Shown here piece by piece: positions 43,101-54,968 of a DNA stretch of 57,109 bases. The translations under genes and the position numbers were made by a program. The stretch comes from an uncultured bacterium. Lineage in GTDB: Bacteria > Cyanobacteriota > Vampirovibrionia > Gastranaerophilales > Gastranaerophilaceae. Position 1 is the stretch's first letter. Each line of letters opens with the position of its first letter. A model generated the notes under the pieces. It was not told where the DNA came from. It saw only the letters and a program-made list of their open reading frames with translations, and did no database searches. Where the stretch lies: positions 1-57,109 of the forward strand of contig URFH01000015.1 in NCBI GenBank assembly GCA_900547155.1. The letters run 5' to 3'.

Positions 43101-43920
43101 AATCAACCGGATTGAACCCGATTTTATCCAGAATCAAAGGATTTTCACCGGCAAGCGCCTCCAATTTTTGCGGCATTGTGAAATCTCCGTTCAAAAATCC
43201 GGCACGAGAAACGCCGTCCGGGTCAAGAGCAATGAAAAACTCGGTTATTTGCGGTTTTATGTGCTTTAAAAACTCAAATTCCGCATTCGTAATCTCATCG
43301 CCGTCATCAAGAAACACGTATTTTATATTTTTAAAATAATCCGTGTTTTTGTAGATAAAATTGAAGATATTCAGCTGCCCGAGGTAGTCAAAAGCCCTGT
43401 ACTGCGCGGATTTTTTCTTAAAAAGCTCAAGCGCCCTGCCCGCATCCACCCCGAAAGCCTCTTCCAGCACCTCTGAACGTTCGGCAACCTCCTGATGGGT
43501 CAGCGCATTTTGTACTATCAGGGAATTCCGGCGAAAAAGCTGATGGAGCAGGTTGATTTTGGAGTTGTAATCCGCAAATCCGGTTTCTTTTATCGCCGAT
43601 TTCATAAAAAGCTCCGAAACCTCAAGCCCGCACTGGTTAGGCAAAAGAACCGGCGGGCCGTTTTTCAAATTTTCCTCCACAAATGCCCAATTCTCGGGAA
43701 CAGCAGCATACGCAAGCCCGAAAAACGTGTATATTTTAGGGTTTTCCAGAAAATCAACCCTTTTATCCGCAAGAACGGCGTCCAAAAAACGGGATTTTTT
43801 GTACGAATTTTGAACCAGCACAAGAATATCGCAAGCCCTTACGCCCTGCGCGATTAGCTCTGAATATTTTTCAACAAGCAAATCAGTTTTTTTGCTTTTT
43901 GATGTGCCAAAAATCAGCAT
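40138..43920 (-). CDS. UvrD/AddA-like helicase with an AddB-like N-terminal half
   Basis: 1,260 aa. The C-terminal half is a full SF1A helicase: Walker A PGAGKTT with Lys641, LTYMDSAARNF, DEAQD at 823-827, CGDLNQSI, SIMTFHKSKGDEFDFVFIPG and LMYVALTRAKKGLYIS. The first ~600 residues look like a decayed helicase, with a Walker A-like GTSKSKKTD at the start and FLDDGDE where the DExx box would be, as in AddB. So AddB-like and AddA-like parts seem fused, while the nuclease is the next gene. Likely role: recombinational repair of broken DNA. Confidence 0.78.
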   Translation of the reverse strand: MLIFGTSKSKKTDLLVEKYSELIAQGVRACDILVLVQNSYKKSRFLDAVLADKRVDFLENPKIYTFFGLAYAAVPENWAFVEENLKNGPPVLLPNQCGLEVSELFMKSAIKETGFADYNSKINLLHQLFRRNSLIVQNALTHQEVAERSEVLEEAFGVDAGRALELFKKKSAQYRAFDYLGQLNIFNFIYKNTDYFKNIKYVFLDDGDEITNAEFEFLKHIKPQITEFFIALDPDGVSRAGFLNGDFTMPQKLEALAGENPLILDKIGFNPVDSEISSYTMRLEMINSAVQKASELLKSGVKPSEIVFVAPVIDTSLKFVLKENFGENSLQFISGSEKLVDNPLVASIITLLKIACCDYAPDARELTALIRILLQIPVKYCLPIVEDYKNSGKISFERFKKLEIADFYKEKINNFEKLLKKIDGAGGSLHEKAVIAFNALFDKRFEASLEKINFFVKQLADFEAVFGELAPAMKKVVLTQLENSIISENPPNSLEVEEEKIIVSTAQKIIDLGITRKHAFWLDVTSGEWVREDTGTIYNAWVFQKSRKAEPFTYEESLKLSQEKTKRQIRKLGLLFENIYAYASLFDRESLENTGGIEEYFVNRAKSGEITFEFTPREDQKPVLDYKKGKMAISAVPGAGKTTILLALVIKLLQNGVKPENIFVLTYMDSAARNFKERIKKICPNLNAMPNISTIHGLALRILKENSNSVKIGLETDFEVCDDDKRAQILHRLFAKYNIENSEFDRYDRAISALKLSCFDKLKKPATREAAAFLKFYKLYNSALRAKNLIDYDDMLVYSVKILENNPEIAAFYADLCGYIIEDEAQDSSFIQQKLINLLAQKHRNIIRCGDLNQSITSTFTNADREGFEKFINESKSVKMSSSQRCNNAIFGLANRLIDYAKNDSDLKNAFFDIKMQEVKGANPKSEKPLNVRIYEDYKEEREAIISALRAIFAENKDAKTAILVRNNFQIGEYEQFLAGYGFTVITRSDYLGRQPVFNLLLALLGFCEHPWRNDTVLEFMKALSFQKLSIFTENDFEYVENLKNPFILAQSDDLPSKKLAQLLWDLNYWLENSFLNVGDFAIKAGNYYYSTQVELSNLHIIASYFKRLSLEYKTNLYEKLVELAKKPAACKLFAEDSAQNAQGQVSIMTFHKSKGDEFDFVFIPGLCEETLPLVRENYRVNGDLRFIEHIKALNPAYTPKDENELQIRQIEENFRLMYVALTRAKKGLYISCARKYKKYSKVKNVSVSTLFGDFLGGGK

Positions 43921-43981
43921 CCGTACCTCCGCTTAAATTATAGCATGCAAGCGGGGTTTAAATCGCGGATATTAAGGCTTT

Positions 43982-44800
43982 TTAAGACTCGCGTATTATC
44001 GTTTCCTTTGCTGCAACGCCAAGGCCGACGCCCGCGAGGATATAAGTGCAGAGCGCAAACAGATAATTCCGTTTCAAAGGCGCAAGATTTGCAGTTTTGC
44101 CGAGAACTTTTCTTGCAGCTTTCACGCCGCGCAGGGAGGCAATTCCCTCCTCAATAATTGTGGGCAGATATGCGGCAAAACCGAGGATTCCGGCATTTTT
44201 CTGAATAAAATTCTGATTTTCGCCCTCTTTTTTAGGGAACATTGAGCTCAAAAGCAGCAACGCCGTAGGCGCAGCCATTGCATAACCGCGTGAATTCTGC
44301 AAAAAGCGCATAAATTTACCTTTTGTTGCATTAACAGCATGCCCGAGCTCGTGAAGAATCAATGATGGCTTGGATTTCGGGGCAACAGCGAGTTTATGTC
44401 CTGCTGAAAAGAACGCATTTTGACCTTTTGCAACTGCCTCAAATTCAGCTGCTCCGCCGTATTGCGCAGCGTAAGCAGCAGCATTTTTCGGCGTTACAAA
44501 CCCGACATTCACGTCGAGATTGTTCTTTTTGACCATTTCTTTGGCAATTTTTTGAACATTTTCAGCTGTTGTAAATTCTTTTCCCTGCTGCAATTTATAA
44601 GAACACCATTTTGAGGCTTTATTCAAAAAAACAGCAATCCCCTGCAGCAAAGCGGCCATTCCCAGCGTTTTTACGGGGTTTTCTTCCTTTTGCGGCGCGC
44701 GCACGGGCTCATAATACTCCGGAAAATAGAATTGACGGGTATCAAAAGCCTGCATTGGCGCAAAATTATATGGATTTGTGTAATTTATCTGTTTTATCAT
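43982..44800 (-). CDS. Membrane-anchored zinc metallopeptidase-like protein (HELGH)
   Basis: 272 aa from the ATG of MIKQINYTNP, which has AGGAAA upstream; a longer frame lacks one. SLILHELGHAVN is a zinc-protease motif. Hydrophobic segments flank it: near residue 55-70 and 185-205 and the C-terminal YLFALCTYILAGVGLGVAA. The family is not named here; such proteins recur in gut Melainabacteria-type genomes. Its 3' neighbour is the helicase gene. Confidence 0.6.
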   Translation of the reverse strand: MIKQINYTNPYNFAPMQAFDTRQFYFPEYYEPVRAPQKEENPVKTLGMAALLQGIAVFLNKASKWCSYKLQQGKEFTTAENVQKIAKEMVKKNNLDVNVGFVTPKNAAAYAAQYGGAAEFEAVAKGQNAFFSAGHKLAVAPKSKPSLILHELGHAVNATKGKFMRFLQNSRGYAMAAPTALLLLSSMFPKKEGENQNFIQKNAGILGFAAYLPTIIEEGIASLRGVKAARKVLGKTANLAPLKRNYLFALCTYILAGVGLGVAAKETIIRES

Positions 44801-44870
44801 GGTTTCCTGTTGCTTTAATGCAGCTGAAAGTAAAAAATTGTCAAAATTAGCAAAAAAAATAAACAAATTT

Positions 44871-48287
<3,417 letters not shown>

Positions 48288-48288
<1 letters not shown>

Positions 48289-48647
48289 TGAAAAGAAAAT
48301 ATAACATAATCAAATTGTCAGGATTTAAAGGCGTTTTGCTATTATTATTTCTTATCGGCTCGCTGGTTACGGGATTTCTCGTGTTTCCGGGCTGGGTTTG
48401 TATGAATTTATGGAATTTTGCCGGCTCTTTCTTTTACCAGCTGCCCAAAATGGAGATTTTGCACGGTATTTTGCTCTGGTGCATTGCGGCTTTGAGCTTT
48501 TATGCGCTTAACAAAAACGATTTGGGCATTTCTTTCGGCTCCGTATCGCCCACAGAAGAAAGAATCAGAAGAATAATTGCACAGGAGTCAAAAGAACTTC
48601 TGCTGCAGGACAAAGAACCTGAAGAAAAAGATAAATTAGTCAAATAA
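48288..48647 (+). CDS. Small membrane protein, two helices
   Basis: 119 aa. Helices at about 13-33 (GFKGVLLLLFLIGSLVTGFL) and 55-75 (MEILHGILLWCIAALSFYAL), and a charged C-terminal tail (about 95-119). It overlaps the ligA stop by one base. Function unknown. Confidence 0.6.
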
Positions 48648-48667
48648 GCGTTATTTTAGGAGGAATT

Positions 48668-49387
48668 ATGAAAAAATTGGCACTTTTGATGGCTTTGCTC
48701 ATGCTGGGCTCCTTTTCTGCACCCGCAAAAGCCCTCACAATCACGGAAAAAGAGATGGGATACATTTCTGTAAACACTTCTGCGTCAAAAGAAATGTCGC
48801 CTGACACAGCAAGGGTTTCTTTTTCGGTAGAAACAACGGCAAAAACCTCAAAAGCCGCTTCCGACCAAAATAAAGAGATTACAAACAAACTCATCGGAGC
48901 CCTTAAGCCACTCATCGAAATTGACAAAAAAGATACAATCCAGACCAGCAATTTGAACCTGCGTCCTGATTACAGCTATGACAAAAACAAAAAAACGCTC
49001 ACAGGCTATACAATGGTCAACACAATAACGGTCAAAACAAAGAAACTTGACGCAGTGCCAAAACTCATTGATACAGCAGTTGCAAATAAAGCCACAAATG
49101 TAAGCGAATTGAAATTTTATGTGGAAAATGAAAGCGATTATGTCGGAAGATTGGTTCAAGAAGCAACAGCAAACGCAAAAATCATCTCAAAACTCACCGC
49201 AGAATCGCTCGGACAAAAAGTTGCAGGGCTAAAAACCATAAATGTAAACTGGGGCCCTTCGTATGATGAAATTTCGCCCCGCATGTACGCTGCAAAATCA
49301 AATTCAGCCGCCGGAGGCTCAACTCCCGTTGAACCCGGAAAAGTAAAAATTCAAGCAAATGTTCACGCACAGTTCTATGTAAAATAG
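48668..49387 (+). CDS. Secreted SIMPL (DUF541) domain protein
   Basis: 239 aa: signal peptide MKKLALLMALLMLGSFSAPA ending AKA, then ISVNTSASKEMSPDTARVSF, the start of a SIMPL domain, and LNLRPDYSYDKNKKTLTGYT. SIMPL proteins are envelope proteins linked to oxidative-stress defence and ring-like assembly, without known enzyme activity. GGAGG precedes the ATG. It is followed, two bases later, by the hisC-like fusion gene. Confidence 0.8.
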   Translation: MKKLALLMALLMLGSFSAPAKALTITEKEMGYISVNTSASKEMSPDTARVSFSVETTAKTSKAASDQNKEITNKLIGALKPLIEIDKKDTIQTSNLNLRPDYSYDKNKKTLTGYTMVNTITVKTKKLDAVPKLIDTAVANKATNVSELKFYVENESDYVGRLVQEATANAKIISKLTAESLGQKVAGLKTINVNWGPSYDEISPRMYAAKSNSAAGGSTPVEPGKVKIQANVHAQFYVK

Positions 49388-49388
49388 T

Positions 49389-50909
49389 ATGATTGAGCCG
49401 AGAGAAACACTGAAAAATATTGAACCATACGGGGTTGAGCCTTATGCTCAGCCCTGTGTAATGAAATTGGACGCAAACGAAAACTACCTCGGCCCCTCGC
49501 CCAGAGTAATGAAACGGCTTGAAAACATCAGCGTCAGGGAAATTGCCCAGTATCCCCGCTATGGCGAGCTTATCAGCGTGCTTGCTGCAAAATTTGATGT
49601 TTTGCCGCAGAATCTGCTTCTTACAAACGGCGCAGATGAGGCTCTTGACGCGATTATCCGCACATTTTTGTCTTCTGAGGAAGCATTAATAACAGTTTCG
49701 CCCACAATCAACATGCCGCGAATCTACACAGCCGCAGCCGGCGCAGAATACAGGGAAATTGAATACTCAAAAAAATGGGAATTCCCGCAGGAAGAATTTT
49801 TGCAGGCAATTGATGAAAAAGTTAAAATAATCCTTTTTACAACCCCGAACGACCCGACCGGCGGGATTGTGCCTGCTGAATTTATTGAAAAAACCGCAAA
49901 ACTCCATCCGGAAAAGCTCATCGTCATCGTAGAATCCTTTGCTGTTTATGCAGGGCAGAGCTATGCGGAGATTTTTACAAGATATGATAATATTGCCGTT
50001 GTGCGTTCGTTTTCAAAAGATTACGGGCTCGCCGGCCTGCGAATCGGCTGCATAATTTCCGGCAGAGCAAATATTTCTGCGATAAAAAAGGTTCTTTGCC
50101 CTTATACAGTCAACAGTGCAGCTGTAATCGCTGCAAAAGAGGCGATTTGCGACGAAAAATACCTGCAATTTCTCAAAGAGGAAAACGAAAAAGCAAAAAA
50201 CTTTTTAAAAGAGGAGTTTACGCGCATTGGCGGGGTTGTTTACCCGTCATATACAAACTTTTTGCTGGTTGATTTCAAAGAAAATGCGGAAAATGTCTAT
50301 CAAAAGCTTGCACAAAAGGGTATCCGCGTAAAAAAATACGCCAAAGGCAAGCTCAAAAATCACCTCAGAATAACAATTCCCTCTTTAAATGCGGCCAAAA
50401 ACCTTGTAAATGTGCTCTCGCCCGAAAATCTGTTCATTTTTGACCTTGAGGGCGTAATCGCAGACAACTGCCGCGCCCAGAACGGACGCGAGGAGGAACT
50501 TCTGGTTTTTCCCGAAACTTTGAGCCGGCTGAACGGCGAAAAAGTGCTTTATTCAGGGCTTACGCGTGAAAAAACAGGACGGCTTCTGGAAAAATACGGC
50601 TTGAAAGATGCGTTTTCAGGCATAGTTGCGGCTAATGACCCTGATTCTGATTCAAAAAATCCGGAAATGAGCGCAATTTTGCAGATAAAAAGCAGGATTT
50701 TTGCCAAAAATGTTTACTATTTGGGCGATACGCCCGAAGATATGAAATGCGCAAAGAAAGCCGGGGTTACTCCCATCGGAGTGCTTGCCCCGAAAGACAA
50801 ATCCGACGGGCAAAAAGACCTGTTGTACGTTTTCGGCGCACAATTTGTTCTCCATGATATTAACCAGCTGCCCGATGCATTAAAAACAATCAAGCAGGAA
50901 CAAATTTAA
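49389..50909 (+). CDS. hisC: HisC-type aminotransferase fused to a HAD phosphatase domain
   Basis: 506 aa. Residues 1-345 are a histidinol-phosphate aminotransferase: LDANENYLGPSP, TNGADEALDAIIR, TTPNDPTGG (Asn154), PLP Lys210 in SFSKDYGLAGLRIG. The residue that contacts the PLP ring nitrogen, normally Asp, appears to be Glu182 (IVESFAVY). Residues 347-506 are a HAD phosphatase: DLEGV (D352, E354), LYSGLT, and GDTPED (446-451). The D-x-E form of motif I also occurs in enolase-phosphatase MtnC. Aminotransferase and phosphatase would do two adjacent steps of histidine synthesis in one chain, but this is inference. Confidence 0.75.
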   Translation: MIEPRETLKNIEPYGVEPYAQPCVMKLDANENYLGPSPRVMKRLENISVREIAQYPRYGELISVLAAKFDVLPQNLLLTNGADEALDAIIRTFLSSEEALITVSPTINMPRIYTAAAGAEYREIEYSKKWEFPQEEFLQAIDEKVKIILFTTPNDPTGGIVPAEFIEKTAKLHPEKLIVIVESFAVYAGQSYAEIFTRYDNIAVVRSFSKDYGLAGLRIGCIISGRANISAIKKVLCPYTVNSAAVIAAKEAICDEKYLQFLKEENEKAKNFLKEEFTRIGGVVYPSYTNFLLVDFKENAENVYQKLAQKGIRVKKYAKGKLKNHLRITIPSLNAAKNLVNVLSPENLFIFDLEGVIADNCRAQNGREEELLVFPETLSRLNGEKVLYSGLTREKTGRLLEKYGLKDAFSGIVAANDPDSDSKNPEMSAILQIKSRIFAKNVYYLGDTPEDMKCAKKAGVTPIGVLAPKDKSDGQKDLLYVFGAQFVLHDINQLPDALKTIKQEQI

Positions 50910-50952
50910 CCCGCTTTGCGTCTTAAAAGGCATGAAAAAGGTTGAGAAGAAG

Positions 50953-50977
50953 AAAAGCCCCTCAATGAGGAGCCTTT
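50953..50977 (-). terminator. Terminator for the 31-aa membrane gene (perhaps bidirectional)
   Basis: On the minus strand AAAGGCTCCTC pairs with GAGGGGCTTTT, and T residues follow. It may also serve the hisC fusion gene from the other side. Confidence 0.75.
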
Positions 50978-51000
50978 CAAAAACTTGTTTTTTAATGTGC

Positions 51001-51096
51001 TTAGTGTTGTGCAGCTTTGTTTTCCATAAATGTCGGAATTGCAATGAAGGCCAAGTACATTAACAAACCAAATGCGACTAAACTCAGAATTTCCAT
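51001..51096 (-). CDS. 31-aa single-helix membrane protein
   Basis: MEILSLVAFGLLMYLAFIAI followed by PTFMENKAAQH. AAGGT lies five bases before the ATG, and a clean terminator follows the stop. Upstream TTAGAA and TTATAT with 17-base spacing could be its promoter, so it looks like an independent gene. The helix with an acidic start and short polar tail recalls the tiny helper subunits of membrane complexes, such as those of cytochrome b6f or bd oxidases, but no family is recognised. Such short genes escape ordinary gene calling. Confidence 0.55.
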   Translation of the reverse strand: MEILSLVAFGLLMYLAFIAIPTFMENKAAQH

Positions 51097-51244
51097 GATG
51101 CACCTTCTACTTTCTGCTTATCTATCTCTACATGTATATAATGCCCATTTTTTTTCATTTCTAACACTTTCAAGGTCTCATGTTAACAATTCTTTACAAA
51201 AATCAACCAAATAGAGTAGAAATTTTTAAAATATAATAGTGAGG

Positions 51245-51589
51245 ATGAACAAAAATATGAACAAAGAGCTTATAGAACAACTGTTTTCAGGAATGTGCTG
51301 TTCCGAATGCAAAAATGACTTTACGCAGGAAAGTTTTCGCGTAATGAGGCAGGAAAATGACCTGTTTGTGGTGCAGGTGACGTGCAGGCACTGCGGAAAA
51401 TCTTTCGGAACCGCATTTTTCGGGCACTGCTCGCTAAATAAGAAAAATCTGAAAGAGGAGGATTTGACCCTTGAAATTCAGGAGGGGCCTGCGCCGATTT
51501 CAGCAGATGACGTAATCGACGCGCACAATTTCATAAAAAATCTGGAACATGACTGGCAAAAGTACATTCCGGAAGATTTGAGAAAATAA
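51245..51589 (+). CDS. Zinc-ribbon protein
   Basis: About 114 aa. CCSECKNDF and, 30 residues later, CRHCGKSFG form a four-Cys zinc ribbon; a helical C-terminus (ADDVIDAHNFIKNLEHDWQK) follows. TATAAT at 51232-51237 would start transcription on the ATG at 51245, suggesting a leaderless or near-leaderless message; an ATG at 51257 is an alternative start with GAGG 12 bases upstream. It ends at a terminator. Function unknown. Confidence 0.6.
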   Translation: MNKNMNKELIEQLFSGMCCSECKNDFTQESFRVMRQENDLFVVQVTCRHCGKSFGTAFFGHCSLNKKNLKEEDLTLEIQEGPAPISADDVIDAHNFIKNLEHDWQKYIPEDLRK

Positions 51590-51614
51590 AAGGCGGCAAA
51601 AAGCCGTCTTTTTT
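51589..51614 (+). terminator. Terminator of the zinc-ribbon gene
   Basis: GGCGGC pairs with GCCGTC (one G-T pair) around AAAAA, followed by six T. Confidence 0.8.
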
Positions 51615-51622
51615 ATACAATT

Positions 51623-51844
51623 TTATACTTTCACGTTCAAAACAGGCGAAGAAGCGCTGCACTCAAGCATTGCTTTTGCAGTTCTAAAGTTTCCCAGTTC
51701 TCTTTTTTGAAGAAATGTAAGCTTTTCCGCCGGAGCGCCGTTTAGCTTTTCCATATATTTTGAATAAGCCTCCGCAGCCTTATGAAGCTTTATTTCTACT
51801 GCTTTCTGGGGGATTGAAACTTTAGCAAAACTCACATTCATCAA
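51623..51844 (-). CDS. Small hypothetical protein
   Basis: 73 aa, helical: AVEIKLHKAAEAYSKYMEKL then FLQKRELGNFRTAKAMLE. GGAAAGCAGG lies upstream. No family recognised. Oriented against the neighbours on both sides. Confidence 0.5.
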   Translation of the reverse strand: MMNVSFAKVSIPQKAVEIKLHKAAEAYSKYMEKLNGAPAEKLTFLQKRELGNFRTAKAMLECSASSPVLNVKV

Positions 51845-51960
51845 CTTACCTGCTTTCCTTTCAGACTTTCACTCCTTGAGAAAAACAAAACCGATAAAAA
51901 AATTGCCTCTTTTGTTAAAATTTGTGTATTTATTGTAAAATGTAGTCAGAGAGGTGAATC

Positions 51961-53736
51961 GTGGATAGAAACGAACAACTTGAAAAAGCAAATAATTTGA
52001 TTGCGCAAAAGGATTTTGGCGGAGCAAAGGCTATTTTGGAGGAGCTTTCCGGAAAATACGAAAATGACGCGGAAATCTCCAAAAATCTGGGGCTTGCGAA
52101 CGTAAATCTGAATCTTATGGACGAGGCAAAAGCGAATTTTGAAAACGTAATTGCCCGAAATCCAGAGGACGCAACATCGTACTATTATTTAGGCATAATT
52201 TATGAAACCCAAAACGATTTGCAGCGTTCAAAATCCGCTTATGAAAAAGTTATAACCCTGCGAGAAAATTATCAGGACGCGTACAAAAATTTGTGCGTGA
52301 TTTACTTAAAATTAAAAGAAAACGAAAACGCAGAAGCCGCTGCAAAAAAAGCTATTGAAATCGATCCGGAAAACTATCAGAGTTTTCATCTTCTGGCCAC
52401 GGCATTGATTGCGCTGAAAAAATATGAAGAGGCGATTGACGCACTTAACAAAGGAATCGGGCTGAATCCGGAAAATGCGCTGATGTATAACAACCTCGGC
52501 TCATGTTATCTGGGATTGAACAGGCTCGATATGGCGGAAAGCGCATTTAAAAAGGCGATTGAGCTTACGCCGGAAAATCCCACCTCCCATTACAATCTTG
52601 CGTCGGTTTTGCAGCTGAAAAACCGCTACGAAGAGGCACTTGAGCATTATTATACAGCATACGAGCTTGAACCTACGCCGTTTTACCTTTCTGCGGCGGC
52701 TCTCGGCGCGATGTATGCGCAAAATTGGGAAAAAGCTATTAGTTTGTATCAAAAACTCGTTACTCTCCAACCGGAAAAGCAGAATTTCCAGTACAACCTT
52801 GCTAATGCCTACATTCAAACAGGAAAATATCAAGACGCGATAATGATTCTTAAAACTCTTGTCACGATGAATCCGAAATCAGTACAAATGGCTTTAAAAT
52901 TGGCAGACTGCTATCAGGCGGCGGGCGATGTTGCTTCTGCGCAGGCTGTTCTGGCGAATATTATCAGGCTCGGCAAAGTTCCGGCGGATATTTATTACAG
53001 ATACGCGATTCTTTGCATGAAATCCGGTGATATTGACAAGGCAGAAACAATTTTCAAAAAAGTTATCCAGCTTGAGCCGAATAATGCCTTTGCGCATAAG
53101 GATTTGGGCATAGTTTATCTGGCGCACAGGCTTTTTGACGAGGCTGAGGATGAATTCAAGACAGCGCTTGAGATTTCACCCGAAAGCACGTCAATAATCT
53201 TTGAATTTGCTAATTTTTATCACAACACAAACAATTATGCAAAAGCTGAAGAAATGTATGCAAAAGCGCTTGCAAAACAGCCCGAAAATCCGGATATTTT
53301 GACATTTGCCGGTTTAAATCTCGTTTCTATGAACAAAAATGACGAAGCGCAGAAATTATTGAGCAAAGCCCTTGAAAACGGCGCGCACAACGACACGGTT
53401 TTCTACAATCTGGGGCTGATTTTCTACCGAAAAGGCGAATTTGAGAACGCAAAACAGTTTCTGCTCGACGCATACAGCATTTATCAGGGTGCGGAAACCG
53501 CAAATCTTCTTGCGCTGACGTTTTTTGAGGTTAAAGAATACGAAAATGCAAAAAATATCGTAAACAAACTCTTGAAAGACTATCCGGACAATGTCAATGT
53601 GCTTCTTCTGGCGGCGAAAATTGCCATAGAGCTTACGGATGCACAAAAGGCGGAAGAATATCTTGAAAAAATAGTGAAAATCTTCCCTGACCAGCCCGAA
53701 GCAAAAAAATTATACAAAAAAATCAAAGGAGTTTAA
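51961..53736 (+). CDS. Tetratricopeptide-repeat protein
   Basis: 591 aa from GTG with GAGGTG upstream. It consists almost wholly of TPR units, for example AKANFENVIARNPEDATSYY and EEAIDALNKGIGLNPENALM, about 16 in number, with no signal peptide or membrane part. TPR proteins build scaffolds for protein complexes. It lies three bases before queD in one transcription unit, but no functional link is evident. Confidence 0.85.
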   Translation: MDRNEQLEKANNLIAQKDFGGAKAILEELSGKYENDAEISKNLGLANVNLNLMDEAKANFENVIARNPEDATSYYYLGIIYETQNDLQRSKSAYEKVITLRENYQDAYKNLCVIYLKLKENENAEAAAKKAIEIDPENYQSFHLLATALIALKKYEEAIDALNKGIGLNPENALMYNNLGSCYLGLNRLDMAESAFKKAIELTPENPTSHYNLASVLQLKNRYEEALEHYYTAYELEPTPFYLSAAALGAMYAQNWEKAISLYQKLVTLQPEKQNFQYNLANAYIQTGKYQDAIMILKTLVTMNPKSVQMALKLADCYQAAGDVASAQAVLANIIRLGKVPADIYYRYAILCMKSGDIDKAETIFKKVIQLEPNNAFAHKDLGIVYLAHRLFDEAEDEFKTALEISPESTSIIFEFANFYHNTNNYAKAEEMYAKALAKQPENPDILTFAGLNLVSMNKNDEAQKLLSKALENGAHNDTVFYNLGLIFYRKGEFENAKQFLLDAYSIYQGAETANLLALTFFEVKEYENAKNIVNKLLKDYPDNVNVLLLAAKIAIELTDAQKAEEYLEKIVKIFPDQPEAKKLYKKIKGV

Positions 53737-53739
53737 TAA

Positions 53740-54105
53740 ATGTACGAAGTAAAAGTAATAAGCTCGTTTTCCGCGGCTCATCATCTTTTAAACTACGAGG
53801 GGGAATGCGAAAACCAGCACGGACATAACTGGAAAGTTGAAGTTTACGCAAAAGGCGATGTTCTGGACAAATCCAACATCCTCATTGATTTTAAGGTGCT
53901 AAAACGCGAGTTAAAACGAGTTATTGATTACCTTGACCACAAAGACATCAACGAACTCCCCGAATTTAAAGGCGTAAGCCCCAGCAGCGAGATACTTTCG
54001 CAGTATATTTACAATGAAATGCGAAAAGAGTTTCCGCAGGTGTCAAAAGTCGGAGTTTGGGAGAACGAAAACTCCTGTTCTATGTATTATGAGGAGTGGG
54101 AGTAG
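53740..54105 (+). CDS. queD: 6-carboxytetrahydropterin synthase
   Basis: 121 aa, the normal size. SSFSAAHHLLNYEGECENQH then GHNW holds the catalytic Cys23 and zinc His (H15, H27, H29). IDYLDHKDINELP has the Asp-His pair (D66, H67), and WENENSCSMYYEEW the active-site Glu. It makes the pterin precursor of queuosine (7-carboxy-7-deazaguanine pathway). No queC, queE or queF is seen nearby. Confidence 0.9.
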   Translation: MYEVKVISSFSAAHHLLNYEGECENQHGHNWKVEVYAKGDVLDKSNILIDFKVLKRELKRVIDYLDHKDINELPEFKGVSPSSEILSQYIYNEMRKEFPQVSKVGVWENENSCSMYYEEWE

Positions 54106-54108
54106 GCT

Positions 54109-54951
54109 ATGAATCTTATACAGGCGTTATTTATGGGATTGGTGCAGGGTTTGACCGAATTTTTGCCGGTTTCGAGCTCCGGACATCTGGTTTTGTCCTC
54201 AAGTTTATATAAATTCTTCACAAACAACGAATTTCTGGTAAACAGCTCTGAAGAAGTGTTTTTTGACATTGTTCTTCACGTGGGAACGCTGCTTGCAGTG
54301 TTTTTATTCTTCAAAGAGGACATAATCAAGCTCATAAAAGCGTTTTTTAACGCCCTCAAAACCCGTGATTTCTCGGAACCCGAGGCAAAATTGTCGCTTT
54401 ACATTCTCGGCGGAACATTTTTTACGGTTTTTGTGGCATTCCCGTTAAAAGGGATTTCTGAAAAGCTTATAAATTTGCCGTGGGTTGTGGGGATTTTTCT
54501 GTTTATCACAGGATGGATTCTCTGGGCAGGGGAGTATGTTTCAGAGCACGCAAAAGACAAAAACGACAAAATGGACTGGAAAAAAGCAATTTTAATCGGG
54601 ATTGCGCAGGGGCTTGCGGCGCTGCCGGGGATTTCGCGCTCGGGTTCGACAATTTCAACGGGGATTTTCCTCGGGCTTGACCGTGTAACCTGCGCCAGAT
54701 ACTCATTTTTATTGAGCATACCGATAATTGTCGGAGCGTCAATATTTTATCCGGTTCTTGAGCTCGATTTTCACGAAATCCTTGCTTACAACTGGGTTTC
54801 CATTGCCGCAGGGTTCGTTGTTTCGTTCATTTCCGGATATTTTTGCATTAAATATTTTCTGAAATTTTTATCAAAGCACTCAATGAAAGTTTTTTCATAT
54901 TACTGCTGGGTTGTCGGCGCAGCGATGTTTGTATTTTTCAAATTCTTCTAA
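54109..54951 (+). CDS. uppP: Undecaprenyl-diphosphatase
   Basis: 280 aa integral membrane protein. GLVQGLTEFLPVSSSGHLVL and ALPGISRSGSTISTGIFLGL are the two signature loops of UppP/BacA with the active-site Glu and Arg. About eight membrane helices. It recycles the lipid carrier for cell-wall synthesis and can give bacitracin tolerance. It begins three bases after queD. Confidence 0.95.
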   Translation: MNLIQALFMGLVQGLTEFLPVSSSGHLVLSSSLYKFFTNNEFLVNSSEEVFFDIVLHVGTLLAVFLFFKEDIIKLIKAFFNALKTRDFSEPEAKLSLYILGGTFFTVFVAFPLKGISEKLINLPWVVGIFLFITGWILWAGEYVSEHAKDKNDKMDWKKAILIGIAQGLAALPGISRSGSTISTGIFLGLDRVTCARYSFLLSIPIIVGASIFYPVLELDFHEILAYNWVSIAAGFVVSFISGYFCIKYFLKFLSKHSMKVFSYYCWVVGAAMFVFFKFF

Positions 54952-54968
54952 ATTTTAAGGAGGGTGAA

